Shown piece after piece: positions 25,701-34,700 of a stretch of DNA of 64,000 nt. Below the pieces are notes generated by a model that was not told where the DNA came from, made no database searches, and saw only the letters and a list, made by a program, of their open reading frames with translations. The first letter of the stretch is position 1; the number at the start of each line of letters is the position of its first letter. The position numbers and the translations under genes were made by a program. This DNA is from Phoronis australis (taxonomy: Eukaryota; Phoronida; Phoronidae). Location of the stretch: positions 361,280-425,279 of the forward strand of contig NMRA01000010.1 of the NCBI GenBank assembly GCA_002633005.1. Direction: 5' to 3'.

Positions 25701-28700
25701 GTTGTGACCCTTGGTGTCTCAACTGTACATCCTTCGGAGCTAGAACATGTTTTAACATAACATGACAAAAGCAACAAAACAACAGATCAAAAAAAAACTT
25801 CCAACAAATCGTCTTATAAACTACAAGCAACATACCGTCAAGCGCTAGCGTTACCACAGAATTCGAATAAATGCGGCATTTCTGATATCCCAAGTCACTA
25901 TACAGCAAATTTCATTCTTACTTGATATTACACATCAGATATGTAAGATTACGCAAAACTGCGTAAGATTACACATCAGTGTGTAATATTACGGACCCGT
26001 GCGTAATATCAAGCAGTCGTGCGTAATATTACGCATGACTAGCGTAATATTACGCATTCCTTGTGTGTAATATTACGAAAGCAGATTTCAATGGCTAATT
26101 AACAGAAGGCTAAATGAGGTTTTTCAAAAGTAGAACATGAAATGCATTAAGGAGGGGGTCATGATCGATTATAAACCAAATTTAAAAACAAAATGTTGAT
26201 ATTTATCTGAAATGTAATATTACATTTCAGTTTGGGACAAAATGGGAAAGTCCCTTTTTAAATGGGAAGCGCTTCTTCAGACTTATCAAGAAGGTCCTAA
26301 ATACCGTAACGTTGGGTAAGAGCCAGTTAAAAACACTACTGTCTCTTAACTAAGTGTTGGCAGCAATAATTCTAGACTAGTTGAAAGAATAACACTCTGA
26401 CTGCAAGTCACAGTTTTATACTCGTCTGTTGACTAAATGTTTGTCAACTTCCACAATTCACGGAAATTTATGAATGAATGCATTGCAAGTGTTAAAAATC
26501 ACGATTTACGTAATGGTTGTTTTAAAAAGTATGTAACATGCTGAAACCAGGCTCTTACTCGTCTGGATATGGTTGTTAAGGGAAATGAAACAATGTTTAT
26601 TGATAAAAACTTAATCAAACGTACCATACAGTTGGTAGCAACAGTCAAAAGCAAGTGAACACCAGGTTTGCAAAACTGACTTTGATGAATAAGCGTCGGA
26701 TTTTGAATAAGAGCCAGTTTGGAATAAGCGCCGCCGGGGTCAAAAAATGTAATTAAGAAATCAATAAGCGCTCCAGTGCTAATAAGCGACACTGCCGTAA
26801 CCTTATTCTATGGTTAAAGCTGCACAGGAGAGAATACTAGATTGTATTTATGGTATTGAAGACCAAAAGCGTAGTGAGGAAGGGAAATTTGTAATTTAGA
26901 CAATCATTGAAGTGAAAATATTGGAGAATTCAGGGATGGTTGTTTTTAGTGAAAGGTGTGAATGGTTCAACAAAGTTATAGCTTCACACCAAAACAACTG
27001 CTTTTCAAAACAAATAATAGCACTGTGCCGGTGAATCTGTTGCTCAGGGCAGTTCTTGTCTGCACAGCTTGGTTAATGAGAAAAGCCCAGCAGTAATGAA
27101 CATCGGACTTCAGCTTTGTCAATTTTGAGAACAGGCATATGTGGTTACATATTGACCATCTGTGATATCACTCCAGGAAAACAGCTGTGTATTGCAATGG
27201 CTACAAGCAGACAACCCTCCAAAATTTTGCTTGCTTCATTTGATAATTCCTTTCAACTCCATTTGTTGGCATCATTAAATTGTTTTTCGCCAAGGAGATG
27301 TAAAGACCAGTGTATCACAGATAATCAAGCCTAATACAAAATATTGCAGTTTTCATTTTTTTTTCATTTTTAGCAGCGAGTAAAAAGGGTGTCACCTTTT
27401 AATTTAACCACGTAATTTGAGTGGAGGTAGCAATCTCAATGACAAATTTACAAGAACCCTTGAAATGGAAGTCTTCTGAACTTGGTTTTTTTTTAAATTC
27501 ATGTGTTAATCTATTGAAATAATAATAAAACCCAACGCATCAAGAAATATTACCTGAAGATGCCCGTGAACATATTATTTCAGTCATTCATTACAGCAAG
27601 TTAATTCTATCATGCTTTGTTCACTGAGTCATAGAAGTCAAAGAACAAATCAGAGGACGATTATGATTTAATCCACAGTTCAAATTAAAATTGGATCTAT
27701 ATATTTGGTTTCTACAGTGAAAGACTTTCAAGGTAGTTGAAGGTTACCGCTACTGTACACAAGTTACAACTGAAATAATCTCAGTACAGTAAAGTTTATA
27801 TGTGAGTCAAAATGATCTAATCTTTCACCAATATAAGTAACTTAGAATGCACAGTACTTTAGAACATTTAAGCATTACAAACGTTATCCAACAACAAGAC
27901 AAATTTACATGATATGAAAGTGGATATGCCTAACTATTACCATGGCAACTAGGTATTTCCTTACATTAGAATTCGACAAGCGTGATTTGAAAAAATAAAA
28001 AGTTGTATGGAAAAATAATTGGAAGCTTCACAATCCAACATGGCCTATTACTCTAATTAAGAGTTCTTACATTTTGGGCCTTGATAGCTTGAATTAAGAA
28101 AGCAATAAGTTACAACGCATGCATTGAAAGAACGATTCATACGAAAAATTTAGAAAAATATGAATTATGTTGTGACACATAATCAAACGTTGAAGCGCAA
28201 TTGACTTTCAAGGAAAAAACAATAATTTTTTTCGAAACTTTCAACTATCTTTTAAGCTGAGTGTATGGTCAACTGAATGGGATATTCACACTGTAATAAT
28301 TAGAATATTCCTTATATTTTTGCACAAAAACATAAACATTGTGCAAAGTTGTTTTTTTCTAGCATATTTCATCAAAATGTATCAAAGTTAAAACTTCACC
28401 AAGTAAAAAATAGCCGATTGAACATGCCCTTCAGTTCAACAGAAGTCGTCATGTCGGTGCAAACGGAAATTGTGAGCCTTTTTATCACTCAATAAGTAAT
28501 ATCTACTAGGCTGAAATCCAATGAAAAGTATTGAATCGCTCAGAATTGTAGGTATAGATCTTTCTCACTAAATTTCATCGTAAATTATTGGTGAAAATAA
28601 ATAATGCACGGTTTTAAAATGGTCTCGTAATTTGTGCCGCTGGTGTCCAAGATGGCCAACCAGATCCAAACAAATGACCCAAATTTTGCCACCAAAATTG

Positions 28701-31700
28701 CAATAAATGTGCACTGCTTAACCCGATTTTGATAATTTTTCAATTTTTATTGAGTGAGATGCATTATCTTTCCGATTATATTGAAGTATTTTTGCAAATC
28801 GAAAAAAAAATTGGTTGGACAGCCCTACTCTTACTGTTCATTTAGTACAGCTATCGATCGACTAGGCTAAAATTCAATGGATTGCAATGACAGGTAACGA
28901 GCATCAAGCTATAATTCAGCACATCCAAACACTGGTATGTTGCAAAAACTGTAATTTAAAAGAAAAGCAATCTAGTGGTTACTTCTAGCACTAATCCTGT
29001 CCGCCATTTTGAATGTTAGGTTGTCAATAGTAGCTCAAGGCCCACTAGCTTCTGGATAGCGACGGCATGTACCGTTTCGAATACTCTCTAAAAGTTCATT
29101 CATCCTGGTTTACAACCATACTCGGGTCATAGGCTTTTGTTCTAGAAGCAGTCCATAGAAATGTGTTCGCTACAAACTACCGAATATGGCGACGCTCCAC
29201 TCGTGGACTTCGCAAAGTATTCTCACTTGGGTCGCAGTCTTGTATCAGTGGAAAACATATGCAAAGATACCCCAGCTCTTGGCATATTGCCACAGCCTCC
29301 AACTACACAACGGTCAAGCATTCTTGTTCAAATATTTACTCCAGTTTAAATCTAAAAATCCGTCTACATTAAATGAAAAAAGTACTCCTCTTGGCGCGCA
29401 GCAATGGACACTGTGGACTCAGTCAGGCTGACTCTGCATTGATCAGGTCAGTCCCCAGTAACTAAAAATGTTTATGGCAACACACAAGACCATGTGCATA
29501 TGTGTCACATTTCAGAGAATTAATGGGCAAAAATTGCATAATAAACCATTCTAACAAACACATATTAAGATTCCATTTGTGCAAGATAGTCCCAGTCAAG
29601 AGTACAAACCTATGGACAGACTCGGCAGTGATCGGGTCAGGAATTCCTGATGTGTTCCTGATGTGACTTGTTTCCGAAGATAGCCGAATTTCAAAATTTT
29701 CTGTTCACAAAATTTTTGAGGTACAAAATAAAAAGAAATGTGGTTCATAAGCAAACTTTATTAATAGTCAACACATCAGTTTACATATTAGCTACAACTA
29801 AATAGCTGTGAACCAATCTCTTTAATTTGCAGTGCACATCATGTTCCTCTTGTGCTTTGAGCGTGTGCCTGGTATTAACTCTGTACGTAATATTCATGTC
29901 TTTCTGTCAGAGAGGAAGGACTTGCTTGAGGATCTTGCTCGACGTGATCAGAATCCAAAGCTCAATGCACTGAAGTTGAAAATCCTGGAAGCCTATCAAG
30001 AGAATCCAGACAGTCATGGCATTGTATTTGTCAAAACGCGGGCTCTGTGTACGTCTATGGTTAGCTGGATGGAAGATACGGAAGAGTTGCGTCACTTAAA
30101 GCCTGCTAAAGTGACTGGAGCCAATGAAACTGCCAGTGCGAATGGTACATTAAACATTTTTTTTTCATTGAAGTTGATAAAGGATGGACATCTAATTCAC
30201 TGTTAATTTCACTACGATTGTGATTGTTTTTCAACAGTTCAAGAGTCTTTTGGTTCAGTAGTAAAAATTTTTTGTTTGGAATGACTAATATTTTTCTAGG
30301 CGTATTCAGTGCCATTCCAAATGTGCTGTGGTAAAAAAGACATAAATTTACAAACAGTAACTTCTTGGAAGTAGATATGCAATTCTCTTGTATATGAAGA
30401 TTTTGTCGTGCAAACAACCTTACTACGCAATTCATTTTACTAGACGTAAGAGTGGCATAGTTGCTGCCAGTTTCTCAGTGATCAGAACTGCTCTGCTTGC
30501 AATTTATTGTGACCGGTGTCCCATCCTCAAATTGGTCACAGCCATTTATCATGACACCCTTTAACCAAACACACTTTAGATTAATGACCCTCGGTTCAAA
30601 TTCTTCTGTTGAGTATTGGCAGAATTTCTTATTTTACTTTATTCAGCATTTTGCAGCAATTTGATACCAGACATAAAGGAGAAGACAATCATGTTAGAGT
30701 CGTCTTTAGTTATAACACAATTTTCTGGTTTTCCCAGACAATTTTGTAACTTAACTAAATTTCCCTGGGTTCTAATTAATTATGCATTGTCCTCTCTGGA
30801 TATGATGATATATTGTGGACTAAAATTTAGCATTTTCAGCTGTTTGGTTTGTAAAACTGAATGCTTCATGTAAAGTTAAGTTTAGGAGAATTATTGCCTG
30901 AAATAGAGATGCATTAGGTTTAGGTTCTGAGATACAAGGTAATGAATGGTTTAGTAAATCTTTGAACCATGGGAGATAATTGGCTTGCGAGTGCACGGAA
31001 ACATTTAACAAAATATGAATGTACAAGATTGATATCTGGATTCAACCTCAATTAGAAACTGTTGTCATGCGGAGTTGAAACCAACTGGAGGTTTTAGCAA
31101 TGCGTGCAACTAGATAATTGGCGTTATTGAAAGTAATTCTGATATTTGAGAGGTCATAACTGGCAGGTCTGTATACAGATAATGTATACACACATATTAC
31201 ACTATGATGACTAATGCATATGACAACAGTGCACACCAGCTATAGTTTTCAAAATGGATATTCTTAAAGAACTTATTGTTATTAGCATGATACATGATTT
31301 TTGTGGTTTCTGTTTTGGATTTTTCAGGAATGACACAGAGACAACAGGTGGATACCCTTAATTACTTCAAAGATGGCAAACATAAAATCATCATCGCCAC
31401 ATCTGTGGCAGAGGAGGGTCTGGACATTAGAAGCTGTAACCTGGTCATACGTTACCAACATGTGACCAATGAGATCGCGATGGTACAGGCCAGAGGTCAG
31501 TTAGTACTAATTACCTTAATTTCCAGGAATGAGTGCAGTTGTCAACTTTGAACACAATATGACAGACACGCAGAATTTCGTTTTCTCAATTTTTTAATGT
31601 GTTTGTTTTTTGAAGTGGGTTTGTTCTTAACAGGAAGCATGTTACACGCCATCAAGTTTAGCATGAAACGTTCAAAAATTGAAAATTGTCATTCTACTGC

Positions 31701-34700
31701 TTTTGTTCAAAATTGGAGAATTTTCAGTTTTGGAACTAAGTAAGTCAAAAATGCATGAAAAACTTCAATTCAGAACATGAAATTCATGTTTTACTCCAAT
31801 AATGCTTTTTGGTACTGATGCTTCTCAAATTCAATGTCGCATTTCTTTAAACAGTTTACATTTTATTGTTAATCCTTAATGGAAACTTATGTGAATAAAA
31901 GTAATCCTAAGGTGGATACTTGTCATGAAAAGGAAGTGATCTTTTGCACCCACATACCCACCTCATTTTGCACCCACATACCCACCTCATTTTGCTCCCA
32001 CATACCCACCTCATTTTGCTCCCACATACCCACCTCATTTTGCACCCACATACCCACCTCATCTTGCACCCACATACCCACCTCATTTTGCTCCCACATA
32101 CCCACCTCATCTTGCACACCCAAAACTCTTAATATGTAAAAGTAATATAATTTTGCAGCTTACGTATTTCGTTCACGAAAACAACAACGGATTTAAAACT
32201 TGACATGTTTCGGTGTCATTTATTAAACACCATCCTCAGAAGTCATAATACAGTGGCCACCTAGCTAGGCCCAGCAACAAGTAATGAAGCACAGATACAG
32301 TCAGTTACGTATTTCGCATAAGACTACTTGGTGAGAATTTCTTGCCTTGTCTATTTCACACACAGTCAGTTTAATTGGCACTTTGGAAAATGTCAAGGTA
32401 TACAGCTGTAGTCCCGTCATTATTTTTAGTAATACACACTTTGTAACTGATGTTAATAAGGTCTAAACTTTATATATTCACCATTAATTCATTCCTGTTG
32501 GATATCTCCTGCTTTTGTAAACATGATGTGAAAAGGTGACCTGGACGAGTGTTTTGTCACAAAGAGTTATGTGCTCAAAAGAGTGTTTCACCTGACTGGT
32601 AGGGTAAAAGTATTCCTATATTGGAACAGGATAAAGTAAACTAGGTCATGTTGGCAACCCATAGTCTACGGTTGAGCAAAGCAAAATACTTCGGGAACAC
32701 TATTGTCTTGAAAAAAGTCTTTAAACATGCAGTAAACAGCACTCAGAAATTTCAGTCCTTGTCATTTGGCAAGTTCAGACAGCTATATTTGGGAAACAAT
32801 TCAATGTTCTTTTAAAACAAGATGGAGAGTCCTTTACAAGTAGCTTAACAACATGGCATAGACTTCAAATGAACAACTGATATTTTTTGCACAAAGACGC
32901 TGAAGTTAAGTTGGGTAAGGGATTTTTGAAAAGACATTACTTGAAAATGACAGAACACTTTTAGAATTGCTGGTCTATTTTGTGATTTATTTGAAAACAT
33001 TTGAGGTTAATATGTGAATTATTCTTTTTCTTTAATTAAAGATAAACGTTTTCACAATTTTAAAGGTACACTATATCATAAAAATACTAAATTTTGTTTA
33101 ATGAAAAATACACACTGTACAGGTTTTCATTTAGACAGTATAAATAAGTTCAATGTTTGCTACCAAACAAGCTTTTGTTGCTGCTAATAAGAAGTAGAAT
33201 TTACAAGTTTCATGCAAAAATTATTTTGATCTCCATCTTGTTTTTAGGAAAAACAAAGTCAGTCATGTGACTCAGAATGTGCCCGAGTACATTAATATCA
33301 TTTTCGTGTTCTTGTGATTAACAAAAAGATTTTTAAAAAGGACATCTTGACTGAAAGTTAGTGGTTTGAAGAAATCTTTCATTTTGGTAACAAAGGTCAT
33401 TACTTTAATGCGATTAGGAAGCTGATGGCAGCAGTACATGTACATGTCTCTCGATCTGTTGTCAGGTAGAGCCAGGATGGAATACAGTCAGTATGTTGTG
33501 ATGGTTGAAGTACATGTGAAATGATCTGTTATCAGGTAGAGCCAGGGCAGAATGCAGCCAATATCTGGTGATTGCCGAAGCAGGTAGTGGAGTGGGGCAG
33601 AAGGAGTCTATCAACATCATCCGAGAGGCAATGATGCACAACGCACTTGTTGAAGTGAGCAAGATTCCACAGCAGGAGTTTAAGGAAAAGAAAGAGAAGT
33701 AAGTCGGAGGTTTTTCATCTCTACAATGACACAAAGGCAATGAAACAACTATTGAGGTTCTTTAGGACCTAAGGGGAGACAGTGTGACTTAGTGGGATAA
33801 GTGACTGCTTCCTCTACTCAAGGTCATGGGTTCGAATCCCTGACTGGGGCACACTCTTAGACCCTTGGGTCTGGTCTCTAGCATTGCAGCACCCTTTTAA
33901 CTGTATATTATTAAGACATAAAAATGGTTCCAGGCGATCAGTACAATGGGCCGACCTGAGTGGCCTGCGTATGACTGGTACACTGTGTACCAAACTGTCT
34001 GCAATTATTTTTATATGTACGACCCTATAAAAATACCACATTTTGGCTCACTTCGGAACATCTTATCTCAGAAATGGCTATGGATGTATGAAACTTTTAG
34101 ATTCTACACTTCGTGACTGTATTCTGAAGCGTTTAAGAAATATTCCACTATTTCATTAAGGGCTGTTCCAGTAAAATCTGTATGGGAGGGGGGAAATCAC
34201 CTTTTTTCGCACCCACCACCCATATTTTTCATTTATGTCTTCAGCCTACCACCCGTAATTTTTTATAAGTTTGAAATGCAACCACCCGTAATTTTTTTTT
34301 GTTCTTGTGGTTGACTGCACAGGCGCTTGAGTTTATCTGTCCCTCCATCACCACTAACGTCATTCATTACTAAGAAAACATATGTTTCTTATATATGGTA
34401 ATTAGCCATCGAGAAATTCGAGCACCTGTGGTTAAATGGTGTTATGGGCATGCCGATGAGGAGATCGTAGGGAGTGAAAAAGTCGGAGCTTTTTGCAAGT
34501 TGCATTTTTGTTTCAGTTTTTGATTCTGTGCGGATTGTTTATAAAATTTACTAAAATTACCCACCATCAAACATTTATGGCCCAATGAAACAACAACGAC
34601 CTGTAAATTTTCATTTTTTTCAAGTACGACCACCAGCCATTTTGAATTTAAATCACGCAACCACCCATAAATTTTTATTTCAGTTGCCTTCCCCCCCACA

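Larger units (their letters stand above)
9156..26275. mobile_element. Giant foldback-type element with long inverted termini, non-coding
   Basis: The outer bases GAAGCACTTCCCATTTAAAA (9156) and the reverse complement from 26275, GAAGCGCTTCCCATTTAAAA, begin inverted termini that stay alignable for more than 500 bp. A weaker inverted match continues to about 10160 / 25500. The inside holds an array of ~800 bp units (about 19.3-25.0 kb), scattered TAATATTAC palindromes and no ORF that I recognise. Two unmerged contig overlaps (near 17178 and 24070) inflate it; the real length may be about 14.7 kb. No clean target-site duplication is visible. Foldback (FB/TU/Galileo-like) elements with repeat-filled inverted arms are the nearest known type; the assignment is inference. 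Confidence 0.75.
6683..29910 (+). other. 23.2 kb intron of the RLR gene
   Basis: Bounded by donor G/GTAGGT and acceptor TTTCTGTCAG with matching phase 1, and the joined protein ([15 protein letters not shown]) is continuous with the family. It holds an N run, the ASS1 exon fragment and the 17.1 kb foldback element. I see no recognisable RLR exon inside, and only short unassigned ORFs in 7055-8900 and 26276-29830. Confidence 0.85.

Noticed and set aside
9156-26275. Polinton/Maverick virus-like transposon
   Set aside because: Size and long inverted termini fit, but no integrase, polymerase B, ATPase or capsid-like ORF is visible and termini do not start AG.
31879-32139. Repeat proteins with HIPTSF / MRWVCG units
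   Set aside because: Frame-neutral translation of the 24 bp minisatellite in an RLR intron.
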